Of a DNA stretch of 64,000 bases, positions 53,692-63,622 are shown piece after piece. The position numbers and the translations under genes were made by a program. Each line of letters opens with the position of its first letter. Position 1 is the stretch's first letter. The notes under the pieces are model-generated. The model did not search any database, was not told the origin of the DNA, and saw only the letters and a list, made by a program, of their open reading frames with translations. The DNA is from Neisseriaceae bacterium ESL0693 (GTDB taxonomy: Bacteria; Pseudomonadota; Gammaproteobacteria; Burkholderiales; Neisseriaceae): positions 62,001 through 126,000 of the forward strand of contig JAQTIE010000005.1 of the NCBI GenBank assembly GCA_029433475.1, written 5' to 3'.

Positions 53692-54108
53692 TTAGCCGTC
53701 TTTTTCGCTTAAATGCTGCAAAGCCCGGGCTAAATCGGGATGATGACTGACTGCCCGCGCAGATTGTGCCAAAGCCTGGCGTGCCGTGATACTCAGTTTT
53801 GCTTGTTTGATTACCGGTTTTTTAGCCGCTACTGGCTGTACTTTAACCCGGCTGGTGGTAATGCGGGCATCAATCTGTTGCAATTGTGGCAATACCGCTG
53901 GCAATACCATACGCAGTCTGGCCGCGGCCATACTGTGGTGAGCCAATACCACCAGACAACCCTCACGAACACAGGCAACCTGAAAATAATCGTGCAGATT
54001 AGCCGGTAATGCCCGTTTCAGGCACGCATTGAGCTTTTGCCAGTGTGCTGCCATGCTCAATAATTGCTTCAGCTCCTGATTGCCGGCACCAAAATCAGCA
54101 AGATTCAT
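53692..54108 (-). CDS. dciA: DciA, DnaB helicase loader/operator (DUF721)
   Basis: 138 residues. DUF721 core at about 8-90 (FGAGNQELKQLLSMAAHWQK, then VACVREGCLVVLAHHSMAAA, then RLRMVLP), followed by a basic, flexible tail. DciA replaces DnaC in most bacteria as the protein that helps DnaB load at origins. Its position next to secA, reading away from it, is a conserved neighbourhood in beta- and gammaproteobacteria. The gene begins directly after the stop of the GNAT gene. Confidence 0.85.
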   Translation of the reverse strand: MNLADFGAGNQELKQLLSMAAHWQKLNACLKRALPANLHDYFQVACVREGCLVVLAHHSMAAARLRMVLPAVLPQLQQIDARITTSRVKVQPVAAKKPVIKQAKLSITARQALAQSARAVSHHPDLARALQHLSEKDG

Positions 54109-54399
54109 TCATGACACCAACGTAATTTCAGGATAGCGCTGCGGTAATTTAGCCGCCACATAACTGCAACCGGCAGCAACGGCCAGATGATGTTGTTTGA
54201 CATATGTTACCAGCGCTGCCAATAGCGCTTCAGCCACCCCTTGGCCTCTGGCCTCAGGATCAACAAAAGTATGGTATACATCAATCACACCCTCATTAAG
54301 CAGATTAAAATCCATGTGCCCCAGTAGTTTGCTACCGGCCAGAGCAATAAAACGACCACGATTATCGTTTATTTCCAGCGTGGTTTGTAATGTATTCAT
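54109..54399 (-). CDS. GNAT-fold N-acetyltransferase, YjdJ-like
   Basis: About 97 residues; alternative starts (ATG at 54405, TTG at 54411) are possible and none has a strong ribosome binding site. Minimal GNAT domain of the Gcn5-like YjdJ type: GRFIALAGSKLLGHMDF strands, VDPEARGQGVAEALLAALV is the acetyl-CoA-binding motif A, with CSYVAAKLPQRYPE at the end. The substrate is unknown. Directly upstream of dciA, same strand, without a gap. Confidence 0.85.
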   Translation of the reverse strand: MNTLQTTLEINDNRGRFIALAGSKLLGHMDFNLLNEGVIDVYHTFVDPEARGQGVAEALLAALVTYVKQHHLAVAAGCSYVAAKLPQRYPEITLVS

Positions 54400-54411
54400 A
54401 AGCATGCCCAA

Positions 54412-55060
54412 ATGAATCAGATAGCTTAAATATACAAGAAATGAGGGACTGCAACCAGCAGTTATACGAAAAATAAAACATCAATCAGTAACATCGTTCA
54501 TGTCTTAACTCTTTCAGCACTACAATATCTTTAATCGCCATCTTGCCGAATGCATTGCCTGAATCTGCAATTGAATCATAATGATTGATTACCATATTTT
54601 TATCCGGCAAATAAACGCCGCCCGTATCGGGCAACCAAATAAATTATAGCGGATCAGCCAGCATGAATCGCTGAGGGCAGATACAAGAGCAGTGCCGATT
54701 GAATCCCATATTATTTGCCAGAAGGTTTACATCGACTGATTCACACCGTATAGGCTGATTCTCTGGATAAAATCATCATAAATGCTGCGTTGAAAAATAT
54801 TCTTCTGCTGAAATGTTCCGGCGCCAGTATTTACTATCAAAGCCCAGAAAGACGGCACCGATTATTTTTTCTTTTTCAGCAATAGCGTTAAATCAGCCGT
54901 AAAAAGTACACTTAATGCATAAAAAGATAGATAATCAGTATATATTTGTGTTCAATTCGCATTGAATTCACAACATTTGTCGTCAGTCAGATAAATGACT
55001 GTGTTAAAATCAAACATTTGTTGCCTTTTGTTGCGCCCGCTGGCGCAGGACTGTTGATTT
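54412..55060 (+). promoter_or_regulatory. Upstream region of secA
   Basis: About 650 bases without a gene. No SecM-like arrest peptide is seen. A hairpin TGCGCC/GGCGCA (55032-55047, loop CGCT) lies 13 bases before the secA ATG, directly over or next to the AGGA ribosome binding site, and might tune translation. Confidence 0.45.
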
Positions 55061-57736
55061 ATGCTGAAAAACTTAGCCAAAAAAATTCTGGGTAGCCGTA
55101 ATGACCGGTTACTGAAACAATATCGTAAAGAAGTATCCAGAATCAACGCTTTAGAACCAGAAATTCAAGCATTGAGTGATGCCGGTTTACAGGCGAAAAC
55201 GGCTGAATTCAAACAACGCCTCAGCGAAGGCGCCAGTCTGGATAGCTTATTGCCGGAAGCATTCGCCGTTTGCCGCGAAGCAAGTAAACGCATACTCAAT
55301 ATGCGCCATTTTGACGTGCAGCTGATTGGTGGCATGGTATTGCACCAAGGTAAAATTGCTGAAATGCGCACCGGTGAAGGTAAAACACTGGTTGCCACCA
55401 GCGCCGTATATCTGAATGCCCTGGCCGGTAAAGGCGTGCATGTGGTCACGGTCAATGATTATCTTGCCGCTCGTGATGCCAGCATTATGCGGCCTTTATA
55501 CGAATTTCTGGGCATGCGTGTCGGCGTCATCGTCAGCAATATGCGGCCACAGGATAAAATTGATGCCTATCAGGCCGACATCACTTACGGTACCAATAAC
55601 GAATTTGGCTTTGACTATCTGCGCGACAACATGATTAACGACGTGGCTGATAAAGTACAGCGCGAGCTGTCTTATGCCGTCGTGGACGAAGTCGATTCCA
55701 TTCTGATCGATGAAGCACGTACTCCGCTGATCATTTCCGGTCAGGCCGATGATAACGTCAGCCTGTACCAGATCATGGATCAGATTCCGCCCAAACTTCA
55801 GCCACAGGACAAAGAAGATAGCGAAGGAGATTACTGGGTAGACGAAAAATCGCGGCAGGTCATGCTGAGTGATCAGGGACATGAACATGCCGAAGAAATT
55901 CTGACCGAATTGGGATTATTGAAAGAGGGCGATTCACTTTATTCCACCACCAACATTATGCTGATGCACCACCTCATGGCCGCCTTGCGTGCTCATACCC
56001 TGTATCAGAAAGATCAGCATTACGTGGTTCAGGATAATGAGGTGGTTATTGTTGATGAATTTACCGGCCGCTTAATGGCTGGTCGCCGCTGGTCCGACGG
56101 TCTGCATCAGGCGGTTGAAGCCAAAGAAGGCGTGGAAATCAATAAAGAAAACCAGACACTGGCTTCCATCACCTTCCAGAATTTTTTCCGCCTGTATGAC
56201 AAACTGTCTGGCATGACCGGTACTGCCGATACCGAAGCATTTGAATTCCAGAGTATTTATGGTCTGGAAACCGTGATTATCCCCACCAACCGCCCCATGG
56301 TGCGTAAAGACTTCAACGATCAGATATATCGTACTGCTGAAGAAAAATACGAAGCCGTGGTGGCTGACATCAAACAACGTCACCAGCAAGGTCAGCCGGT
56401 ATTGGTCGGCACCACCAGCATTGAAAATTCCGAGCTGGTTTCAGCCATGCTGAAAAAAGAAAAATTACCACACAACGTGCTTAATGCCAAAGAGCATGAA
56501 CGTGAAGCCGACATCATTGCTCAGGCCGGCCGGCCGGGCATGATTACCGTAGCCACCAACATGGCAGGCCGCGGTACCGATATCGTTCTGGGCGGCAACA
56601 TCAAGCCTCAAATTGATACCATTCTGACACAGACTGATCTGACTGAAAGCGAACGCGCGGCCAAAATAGACGCTTTGCAGCAGCAATGGCAAAAAGATCA
56701 TGATGCCGTACTGGCCGCCGGCGGCTTACACATCATCGGTACCGAAAGGCATGAAAGCCGCCGGATTGATAACCAGTTGCGCGGCCGTGCCGGCCGACAG
56801 GGTGATGCTGGTTCGAGCCGGTTTTATCTGTCTTTCGAAGACCCGTTACTGCGCCTGTTTGCGCTTGATCGCGCTGCCGCCATTCTCAATCGTCTTGCTC
56901 CTGAGCGCGGCGTGGCTATTGAAGCCGGCATGTTGAGCCGCCAGATCGAAGGCGCCCAGCGCAAAGTAGAAAACCGCAATTTTGACATGCGTAAACAAGT
57001 GCTGGAATATGATGATGTTGCCAACGATCAACGTAAAGTGATCTACCATCAGCGCGCAGAAATTCTCCACAGCGATAATATCGAAGAATTGATGCAGGAA
57101 ATCCGCCATGATGCCATCGTTAATACGGTTAACAGCCATATTCCGCCAGACAGCATGGAAGAACAATGGGACATCAGCGGCTTAGAGCAGACACTGGCAA
57201 CTACCTACAATATTCATGTTTCGATTAAAGACTGGCTTAAAGAAGATAATACCCTGGATAGTCAGGATATTTGTCAGCGTCTTATCGATCAGGTAGAAAC
57301 AGAATACGCTGCCAAGCTGGAAATGGTGGGCGCTGAAGATATGCGTAACTTCGAACGTAACGTTATGCTCAATATCATTGATACCCGCTGGCGCGAACAT
57401 CTGGCCGCCATGGATTATTTACGCCAGGGCATTCATTTGCGTGGCTATGCCCAGAAAAATCCCAAACAGGAATATAAACGCGAAGCCTTCGATATGTTCC
57501 AGGCCATGTGGGAAGACATCAAGCAGACTGTTGCTTCTTTACTGATCTCTGTTCAGATCGAACGACGTAGTGAAGAAGATGACGATGATCTGACTGCATC
57601 CGCCCAAGAGATGGACGATGAAGAAGACTATAGTCCTGAGGCACTGCAAGCACGTGGTATCATCGTGCATCGTAATGACCCTTGCCCCTGTGGCAGTGGT
57701 CAGAAATACAAACAATGTCATGGCAGTTTAATGTAA
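55061..57736 (+). CDS. secA: Preprotein translocase ATPase SecA
   Basis: 891 residues. Motor that drives secretory proteins through SecYEG. Walker [12 protein letters not shown] at about 102-112, [14 protein letters not shown] at about 209, [16 protein letters not shown] at about 501, and the second [20 protein letters not shown]. The C-terminal tail has the SecB-binding zinc site [14 protein letters not shown]. The length and every motif are typical. Confidence 0.98.
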   Translation: MLKNLAKKILGSRNDRLLKQYRKEVSRINALEPEIQALSDAGLQAKTAEFKQRLSEGASLDSLLPEAFAVCREASKRILNMRHFDVQLIGGMVLHQGKIAEMRTGEGKTLVATSAVYLNALAGKGVHVVTVNDYLAARDASIMRPLYEFLGMRVGVIVSNMRPQDKIDAYQADITYGTNNEFGFDYLRDNMINDVADKVQRELSYAVVDEVDSILIDEARTPLIISGQADDNVSLYQIMDQIPPKLQPQDKEDSEGDYWVDEKSRQVMLSDQGHEHAEEILTELGLLKEGDSLYSTTNIMLMHHLMAALRAHTLYQKDQHYVVQDNEVVIVDEFTGRLMAGRRWSDGLHQAVEAKEGVEINKENQTLASITFQNFFRLYDKLSGMTGTADTEAFEFQSIYGLETVIIPTNRPMVRKDFNDQIYRTAEEKYEAVVADIKQRHQQGQPVLVGTTSIENSELVSAMLKKEKLPHNVLNAKEHEREADIIAQAGRPGMITVATNMAGRGTDIVLGGNIKPQIDTILTQTDLTESERAAKIDALQQQWQKDHDAVLAAGGLHIIGTERHESRRIDNQLRGRAGRQGDAGSSRFYLSFEDPLLRLFALDRAAAILNRLAPERGVAIEAGMLSRQIEGAQRKVENRNFDMRKQVLEYDDVANDQRKVIYHQRAEILHSDNIEELMQEIRHDAIVNTVNSHIPPDSMEEQWDISGLEQTLATTYNIHVSIKDWLKEDNTLDSQDICQRLIDQVETEYAAKLEMVGAEDMRNFERNVMLNIIDTRWREHLAAMDYLRQGIHLRGYAQKNPKQEYKREAFDMFQAMWEDIKQTVASLLISVQIERRSEEDDDDLTASAQEMDDEEDYSPEALQARGIIVHRNDPCPCGSGQKYKQCHGSLM

Positions 57737-57761
57737 TTATTGTCTGTTATTGTATTACCAC

Positions 57762-57793
57762 AAAAAAGACGGCTTGTTTCAGGCCGTTTTTTT
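57762..57793 (+). terminator. Terminator of secA
   Basis: AAAAGACGGC pairs with GCCGTTTTTT around an 8-9-base loop, followed by a T run, 25 bases after the stop. Confidence 0.8.
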
Positions 57794-58386
57794 ATGGTTT
57801 TTGAAACTGAATAATGTATTTATTATTTATAAGATAAACCAGAACATCGATATTACATCATAAAGATATGAGAGATTGTTTCAATGAAGATATCATTCCA
57901 GCAGGAAAACAATTTAGATGCGAAGATTTTTACTAGAAACTTCCGGTCAATACTTTAGCTGATGGCATGTCGCTCAATAAGAAACCGACAAAAAGCTCAG
58001 CACAAACCGATAAAATGGAAATAAACAACTAATACAATAACTATTTGGACAGATAAACACGGAAATCTAAAAACGGCTATACCGTATAGATTAAAATGAT
58101 CAATAAATTTGATGATACATTTAATAATGATAAATTAAAATTCTTGGCATTAGAAAAGAAAAAATTTATCCTTTTGAAAAAGAGCTCATAAGAATATTTT
58201 AAAGAAATAAAGCAAAAAAATTAAATAGTTGCTGGGTAGTGTTAAGAATTTTTTAGACAATATTATGGATAACGGAAATAAGGAAGGCCATGGTTCGTCA
58301 ACTTGAATTTCACAATATACTATAGAATTATAATTCTGGATAAAGAATAATATTACAAATACAGATATAAAAATAAGGAAATGCCT
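57794..58386. other. Boundary region, start of the decayed element
   Basis: About 590 AT-rich bases. A 54-codon frame at 57868-58032 (MRDCFNEDIIPAGKQFRCED, one internal TAG) may be a gene remnant, but its length is not convincing. Nothing else is recognisable. Confidence 0.35.
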
Positions 58387-58614
58387 ATGATTACTAAAGC
58401 CGAGCAATTGAGTCGTGAATCAAATGTTAAGGAAGCCTTAGCAATAGTACGGCTGGAGGGGCAAAATCCGGGGTCTCGTGTTTTAGCTGTATACGATGAT
58501 TATATAGCCGGTAAGTTTGATTTTGAGATGTGCACAGAAAAAGTTTTTGAGGCCGCACTTGAAGATTTGCGAGAATTATCCGAGCAGCAAGACAAGGATT
58601 TTCCTACCGCTTGA
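58387..58614 (+). CDS. VbhA-like antitoxin, orphan
   Basis: 75 residues from the second ATG; the first, at 58381, abuts the GGAA site. It resembles the small VbhA-type inhibitors of Fic toxins: KEALAIVRLEGQNPGSRV, then YDDYIAGKFDFE. VbhA blocks the Fic active site through a [S/T]xxxE[G/N] helix. Here Glu-Gly is kept (RLEG) but the Ser/Thr position is Ile (I-V-R-L-E-G). No Fic protein with an HPFxxGNGR motif is found in the following 5.4 kb. Orphan VbhA genes occur in conjugative elements, which fits the neighbours. Confidence 0.6.
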   Translation: MITKAEQLSRESNVKEALAIVRLEGQNPGSRVLAVYDDYIAGKFDFEMCTEKVFEAALEDLRELSEQQDKDFPTA

Positions 58615-58687
58615 AGCAGAATATGAACGACTATACAGAATATAAAGCCATTACTAAATATAGATAAGTCATATTTATATCAGGATA

Positions 58688-59177
58688 ATGAGAATATTTG
58701 AGTCTGCATTGAACAGCATTTCAAATTTAACTGCGGCAATACAAATTTCATCGGTAATTTTTAGTACTACCCCAGGTCATTCTACTTCGGAAAAAGATGT
58801 TGCCGTAGGTGTCGCTACTATCATGCAAAGGATGGACGCTTTGCGTTCAGTGATCATTGGATTTTATGAAGAACGCTACAATAAAAACATCAGCGCCTCT
58901 TGTCCATGCATGTTTTGAAAAGACACACGAATTAAACCCGGGATTTTTGCTTTTATCGGATTCATTATTTCAAGAATTGCTGCACGCTCAGTTACCTAAG
59001 CCAGAAAAAGCGGCATCACAATTACATGCTAACAGAGAAAGAGATCTGTATCGATTACATTATTTAAGACTGTTTACAAAAAATTATATCTATATTCTGA
59101 CTCAATTTAAAATTGATACTTCTGAAATTAGTAACATTCAGGAAATTATTCAAAGGCAATGTATAGATATTTTTTAA
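58688..59177 (+). pseudogene. Hypothetical gene split by a frameshift
   Basis: A frame starting at 58688 (AGGATA before the ATG) runs 76 codons (MRIFESALNSISNLTAAIQI to NKNISASCPCMF). An overlapping frame from 58857 continues to 59177 (APLVHACFEKTHELNPGFLL to IIQRQCIDIF). A one-base shift near 58890 would fuse them into one helical protein of about 160 residues. No family recognised. If they are two genuine genes they would overlap by 62 bases. Confidence 0.45.
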
Positions 59178-59298
59178 AAGACGTCTATATGCAGTATCAA
59201 GGCATAGATAATGAAAACAATGGCTGGAAAAATATCTTGAAGCTCTCGAAAGTCTTATCTGTCTTGTGTTGACGAACTAATATTACAACACGGCACTT

Positions 59299-60156
59299 AT
59301 GATGTTTTTGAACCGATTCCTTTACCGGATGAATCCATTAGATCATATGCAGACAAATGGCAATATCGGCAAGATCAAACGGTTTGAGGCAAAGCATCGG
59401 ACTACAAATGCAAAAATTCAGGCTGAAACAGCAGATAAGGCAGCTGCTGCGCGAAAACTGGCCATGTACCGGCACAATCAAGCCACAGCATTAGACATGA
59501 ATAAGCCTCACCCTTATCTGATGAAGAAAGGCATTACTAATCCCATAGGCGTCAAAATCTATAAGGGGTGGTTACAAATTCCCGCTTTTAATAAACAAGG
59601 TGTATTGACCATACTGCAATCCATCAGAGAAACAGGATTTAAGAGTATTCTTAAAGACAATATTTTTTCCGGCAGCGCAATCAGTATTGGTGGTAATTCA
59701 CACAATAAACAATTGCCGGCCTTATTCTGCGAAGGCCGGGCTACAGGACAGTCTTTGCACGCTGCAACTCATCTGAGTTATCCAAAAACCAATGGTCTAC
59801 AGGTGGTGATCGCTTTTAACAGCAACAATTTAAGTCATATTGCACAGAACATCCGGGAACATTATCCGGATCACCCCATACTGATCGGTGCCGACAATGA
59901 TACCCAGAACACAGTTAATACCGGTGTTTTAAAGGCAAAGGACATACAAACACAAATGTCGCAGGTAAAAGTGGTATATCCTGAATTCACCACAGAAGAT
60001 GTGCAACGGTTATTTCAGGGAAATGGTTCTGTACCGACTGACTTTCATGACATGCATCTGCTGCATAGCCTTGAACATGTTATGAAATATTTGCGATCGA
60101 GAGCGAATTCTGTATTAGAATACAATCAAGGTAATTATTTATCAATAAATATTTAA
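59299..60156 (+). pseudogene. Toprim-domain primase of a plasmid or ICE, N-terminally truncated
   Basis: Up to 285 codons. The readable domain starts near residue 31 (RFEAKHRTTNAKIQ), then HPYLMKKGI (residues 71-79) and PAFNKQGVLTILQSI, typical of the TraC/P4-like primases. The toprim part has the acidic CEGRATGQSLHAATH (about 148-162) and the DxD-type IGADND (about 203-208), ending with DFHDMHLLHSLEHV. The zinc-finger and nuclease or helicase parts of full-length relatives are missing. Upstream DNA (about 59245-59330) has a different frame reading HGTYDVFEPIPLPDESIRSY, so an older N-terminus was probably lost through frameshift. It may still express a fragment. Confidence 0.7.
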
Positions 60157-60169
60157 TGGAGTAAATAAA

Positions 60170-60694
60170 TTGAAATCAATCGTTAAAATTACTATGATGA
60201 GCTTAGTTCTGACTGCTCCGATGATCAGCGAAGCTGCACCTGGCAAAACACCGGCTCAGAGATTAGCTGATTCTTTGTTATGCAATAATGTCAAAATTGT
60301 ACAGCAGGGAGACCTAGGGCGGGCACAGCAAAAAATGATGCAGGGGCTGGTATTATCAGAAACAAAACTACCATCATCCGATAAATATTTCTACTACACA
60401 GTCATTAAACTGAAAGAACCGCTTGTTTATCCTCAAGGTCTCCAAAGTAATACACTTTCAGCACAATATAGTAATACTAGAAATCCACAGTTACTTGAGT
60501 TAAAGGTTTTGTTTAAAGAACCGGCGCAGAAAATAGGGAAAAAACTTCCAGGTAAGTTTGTCAAAAATGGCAGTCAATATTACAAAGATGTAGGGAAAGA
60601 AGGAGGCAGTATGCTTTGGCCGATTGAAGATTCAGAAGATATCATTACAAAAGAAAAAGAATACAAATCGTTTTTGCGGTGTATTGTCGATTGA
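60170..60694 (+). CDS. Secreted protein, copy 1 of a duplicated pair
   Basis: 174 residues with a TTG start preceded by GGAGTAAATAAA. Signal peptide 1-22 (KITMMSLVLTAPMISEAA). The mature part begins PGKTPAQRLADSLLC; later shared elements are LSETKLP, IKLKEPLVY, LQSN, LKVLFKEPAQKIGKKLPGKF, and a terminal Cys (LRCIVD). Two cysteines (about 38 and 171). A paralogue is at 60876-61397. No known family. Followed by a 67-base relic of the M23 gene. Confidence 0.65.
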   Translation: MKSIVKITMMSLVLTAPMISEAAPGKTPAQRLADSLLCNNVKIVQQGDLGRAQQKMMQGLVLSETKLPSSDKYFYYTVIKLKEPLVYPQGLQSNTLSAQYSNTRNPQLLELKVLFKEPAQKIGKKLPGKFVKNGSQYYKDVGKEGGSMLWPIEDSEDIITKEKEYKSFLRCIVD

Positions 60695-60713
60695 GTATGT
60701 TATATAAGCTGCC

Positions 60714-60780
60714 ATGAAAAAATCACTTTTTTACATTACTGTTATTTGCCATACTGCGGGTAATGGCTACCTGCCTGTAA
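60714..60780 (+). pseudogene. Relic of an M23 peptidase gene, copy 1
   Basis: Opens MKKSLFY exactly like 61417, then after a frame change reads LLLFAILRVMATCL, stop, matching SSLFAAPLVMAACL of the other copy. Only the signal peptide survives. Confidence 0.7.
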
Positions 60781-60875
60781 TAATGTTTAGAACAATATGA
60801 ATGTTGGCTCTTTAAAGACACAATATATATCAGCAAGATACATTTTTATCAATCAATAAGTAGGAGAAATAAAAA

Positions 60876-61397
60876 ATGATGAAATCCATCATGAAAATTA
60901 CCTTAATGAGCGTAGCCTTGGCTATTCCGGTTATCAGCGAGGCTGCATCTGGCAAGACACCGACGCAGAGGTTGGCTGATTCCTTTCTGTGCAAAGGCGT
61001 CATAACAAAAGCACAAATGGGGAAAATAATAGAGGAATTGAAATTATCAGAAAAAAGGCTGCCACCAGATGTGCGGAACAATTCTTATGAAAAAATCATT
61101 ACTTTAAAAGAACCACTTGTCTATCGTTCTGACCTTCAAAGTAACAAAATTCTGGCATCTTATGCTTTGAAAACGGAATACGATGTAAAAGCAAATCAGT
61201 TGCTCGGTTTAACAGTTCTATTTGAAGAACCATATCAGAAAGTAGCGAAGAAATTACCAGTAAAACTTAAGATCATAGAGGAAGGAGGAGTTGACTTAAC
61301 TAAATTAGTAAACCGGAAATGTAGAATTATGCTTTCTTCAAATGAAGATTCAGGAATAAAAGAACTTAGATCAACACTTTGGCGTGAATCCGATTGA
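60876..61397 (+). CDS. Secreted protein, copy 2 of a duplicated pair
   Basis: 173 residues; TAGGAGAAATAAAAA precedes the ATG. Signal peptide 1-23 (KITLMSVALAIPVISEAA). Mature start SGKTPTQRLADSFLC. Aligned with copy 1 it shares LSEKRLP, ITLKEPLVY, LQSNKI, LTVLFEEPYQKVAKKLPVKL. The centre and last third have diverged, including a different terminal part with Cys in NRKCRIM. Function unknown. Followed by the longer M23 gene relic. Confidence 0.7.
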   Translation: MMKSIMKITLMSVALAIPVISEAASGKTPTQRLADSFLCKGVITKAQMGKIIEELKLSEKRLPPDVRNNSYEKIITLKEPLVYRSDLQSNKILASYALKTEYDVKANQLLGLTVLFEEPYQKVAKKLPVKLKIIEEGGVDLTKLVNRKCRIMLSSNEDSGIKELRSTLWRESD

Positions 61398-61416
61398 GTG
61401 TGTAATATAGATTGTC

Positions 61417-61926
61417 ATGAAAAAATCACTTTTCTACATCTCCTCTTTGTTTGCTGCACCACTGGTAATGGCTGCGTGTCTGGTAGACCCAATGACCAAT
61501 CCTGTTGCCTCAAGTCCGTTTGGTAAATTTAGAAGTGGCTACGGTTCAACGGTACACCAAGGATTTGATCTGGCTCCATCTGGAAAAGACAGAAAAGATA
61601 TTAAACTATTCTCTGCGGCTAAAGGCAAGATAGCCTGGGCTGGTTTTCGCCGAACGCTGTCGTTGCTGATATCAACAAAACAAAGTAGTTCTATGGCATA
61701 AGACAATTTGCCATCAATTATGTCCTGTCCAGGCAATGCGAGCGCATGATCAGCTCAGTTTATGCTAAAACATATCACACGGACTTAATATTGCCATTGG
61801 TTCTGGTCGGCCTGATGGGTCGAAATTCATCGGTAATGGACAGCATCAGGACACCATGTATTCAAAGACAGAAATCCAGCATCCAACCTTGGCGGTGGCT
61901 CAGCTGTATGCGGTAGTTTCTCCATA
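61417..61926 (+). pseudogene. M23-type peptidoglycan peptidase, frameshifted
   Basis: The first frame (94 codons) reads MKKSLFYISSLFAAPLVMAA, a lipoprotein-like signal, then NPVASSPFGKFRSGYGSTVH and QGFDLAPSG, the HxxxD metal motif start of LytM-type M23 peptidases, then KGKIAWAG. It ends at 61701 in a wrong frame; the correct frame continues with NAVVADINKTK, VVLWHK and IAIGSGRPDGSKFIGNG, ending at about 61926. Several stops show it is dead. Such peptidases open the cell wall for conjugative secretion in ICEs and plasmids, in keeping with the primase relic upstream. Confidence 0.6.
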
Positions 61927-62317
61927 ATTAGTTATACTGGTGCCAGTTCAGCGGATGCCATAGCCAGTGCTGTCAACAACATTGAAGTCACGATTACCAC
62001 TGCCAAAAAAGAAGAAATCTCAAGTCTGATGCAAGGCCTGAGCCGATGGGGCGATATCTGACCTAGTTCTGGGAAGACCTCCGAGTATAGTGGTAAGTGT
62101 AGTCTGGAATAGGTTGTCAGATATGTATGGTAAAGCTGCGATGGTAAAGGAAGCAAAAGGCTGACTAGGCGGAAACAGCAGTAGTATCGGAGGCAGAAAC
62201 AGCCCGGAAGGTAGTTCAGGAGGCAAATCAGGAGGAAACCAGACTATTACAGCGAATGATTCAGTTATTAAGTAAGAAACCAGAAAATAAATCAGTAGAT
62301 ACACATACGAATAGTAT
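61927..62317. other. Decayed coding sequence
   Basis: The frame from about 61927 reads ISYTGASSADAIASAVNNIE and TAKKEEISSLMQGLSRWGDI before a stop at about 62060, then breaks up. It looks like part of a secretion or mating-pair protein but is not recognised. Confidence 0.35.
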
Positions 62318-62344
62318 AAAGGCTGGCAAAATTTGCCAGCCTTT
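62318..62344. terminator. Terminator of the coiled-coil gene
   Basis: Near-perfect palindrome: AAAGGCTGGCAAA (62318-62330) and TTTGCCAGCCTTT (62332-62344), loop A, 31 bases past the stop of the minus-strand gene. The core TTTGCCAGxCTTT recurs at 63196-63208. Confidence 0.75.
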
Positions 62345-62374
62345 ATATAAACTTATTTTGTGGGATAAGCGGAT

Positions 62375-62701
62375 TTAAGCATGAATACCGTGTTGAGCCA
62401 GCAATGCACTAAGACGGCGGATTTCGGCATTCTTTTCCCGAAAAGCTGCATTGGCTTTATCAATCTCAGCATCTATTCGGGCGATCTCAGCATTAGCCTT
62501 ATAGATCTCAGCATTAGCCTCATTCCAGCCTTGTTGATAGCCTTGGTTCCAACCTTGCTGACGGCCATTGTTGAAGGCCTGATTAATCTGACCATTCATT
62601 TCCTTACGGGCGCGCTGATAACCTAAGTATTCACCATTCTCTTTAGCGGAAGCCAAAGCCCAGCCAGCGGCCAATCCATTCATAACGTTGTTATTACTCA
62701 T
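62375..62701 (-). CDS. Small coiled-coil protein with Gln/Gly repeats
   Basis: 108 residues; AAAGGAGTGAATT precedes the ATG (strong). N-terminus MSNNNVMNGLAAGWALASAK; then a Gly/Gln/Trp repeat (NNGRQQGWNQGYQQGWNEA, about 44-62) and a heptad-type coiled coil (ANAEIYKANAEIARIDAEID, about 62-81, extending to about 104) with repeated NAEI. No signal peptide. A helical self-associating protein; function unknown. It has its own terminator, independent of the decayed neighbours, and appears intact. Confidence 0.7.
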   Translation of the reverse strand: MSNNNVMNGLAAGWALASAKENGEYLGYQRARKEMNGQINQAFNNGRQQGWNQGYQQGWNEANAEIYKANAEIARIDAEIDKANAAFREKNAEIRRLSALLAQHGIHA

Positions 62702-62905
62702 AATTCACTCCTTTAATTATATTTATGTAATAAAACCTTTACTTAAATTTTATTTTACAATAATATAATTATGTTATCAATAATGTTGCAATATATTATT
62801 AATATTAAATTTTATTTATATAAATTTATAAAAATTCTATTTTTTCGATATTTCAATGTTTTCTAAATTATATTGATATAGGTTTTAAATTTAAAAAGGT
62901 TTTCT

Positions 62906-63175
62906 ATGCTGAAAGTTTTATTTTTTATAATATTTATAATATTGGTAATAGGTTTATTTAGATTTATACTGATTTATACTGGTACCAAAATGGGAATCTG
63001 GGCAGCTAATAAAGCGAAGGAAGCATCCCAGAACGGATCACCTCGGGCAAGAGCGGTAGCTAATTCTGCTTTGGGTTATGCTCAGCGGCATTACAATCCT
63101 ATTGTTGGAAATAGTGGTGAAACTATCAAAAAAGATACTGTGAACCCAGGAAAAAATTCGCTAAACATCGACTGA
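62906..63175 (+). CDS. Small membrane protein
   Basis: 89 residues. One N-terminal transmembrane helix (LFFIIFIILVIGLFRFILIY, about 5-24), then a polar, Ala/Gly-rich region (TKMGIWAANKAKEASQNGSP) and an Asn-rich tail. AAGG lies 6 bases before the ATG. No recognised family. Divergent from the coiled-coil gene across a 200-base very AT-rich gap. Confidence 0.6.
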   Translation: MLKVLFFIIFIILVIGLFRFILIYTGTKMGIWAANKAKEASQNGSPRARAVANSALGYAQRHYNPIVGNSGETIKKDTVNPGKNSLNID

Positions 63176-63180
63176 TAATA

Positions 63181-63209
63181 GAAAGATTGGCAAATTTTGC
63201 CAGTCTTTC
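63181..63209. terminator. Terminator of the small membrane protein gene
   Basis: GAAAGATTGGCAAA (63181-63194) pairs with TTTGCCAGTCTTTC (63196-63209), one G-T pair, one-base loop; 5 bases after the stop. Related in sequence to the terminator at 62318-62344. Confidence 0.7.
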
Positions 63210-63425
63210 CAGATAGATCTATATGATTAAAGAACGACAGTGTTATCTGATGTACATATCTCTGTTGGCCCATCACCTGCGATATTAAGGTTAGAGCCCA
63301 TATATGAATTTATATTAGGTCTTATTTAATAAAATTATAAATTATATGTAGAATCATATAGATAAATTTAATACCTGATATAATGGATGATTTCATCAAT
63401 TTGAGCATCAAAAAGACAGGTCATA

Positions 63426-63622
63426 TTGAGAATAACCGTAACAATTGATGATGCTTTGTATGTTCAGGCATTGGAAATGTCTGAGCCTGGAAAGGATAAA
63501 GCGGATATTTTCCGAGAAGCAATGAAAACATATGTCCGAATACAGGGAGATTGGCATTACTCGGAAGTCAGGTACCTACGATGACATCTATTCCTGGATG
63601 TGAGGGAGAGTCGGTAGCGTAA
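63426..63622 (+). pseudogene. VapB-type antitoxin, frameshifted
   Basis: From a TTG at 63426: MRITVTIDDALYVQALEMSE, GKDKADIFREAMKTYVRIQ. This is the ribbon-helix-helix VapB pattern. The frame then runs GDWHYSEVRYLR to a stop at 63584, but the expected VapB C-terminus (LALLGSQVPTMTSIPG, ending at TAA 63620-63622) is read in another frame after about 63545. One indel therefore breaks the gene. TATAAT at 63379-63384 may be its promoter -10. Confidence 0.7.
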
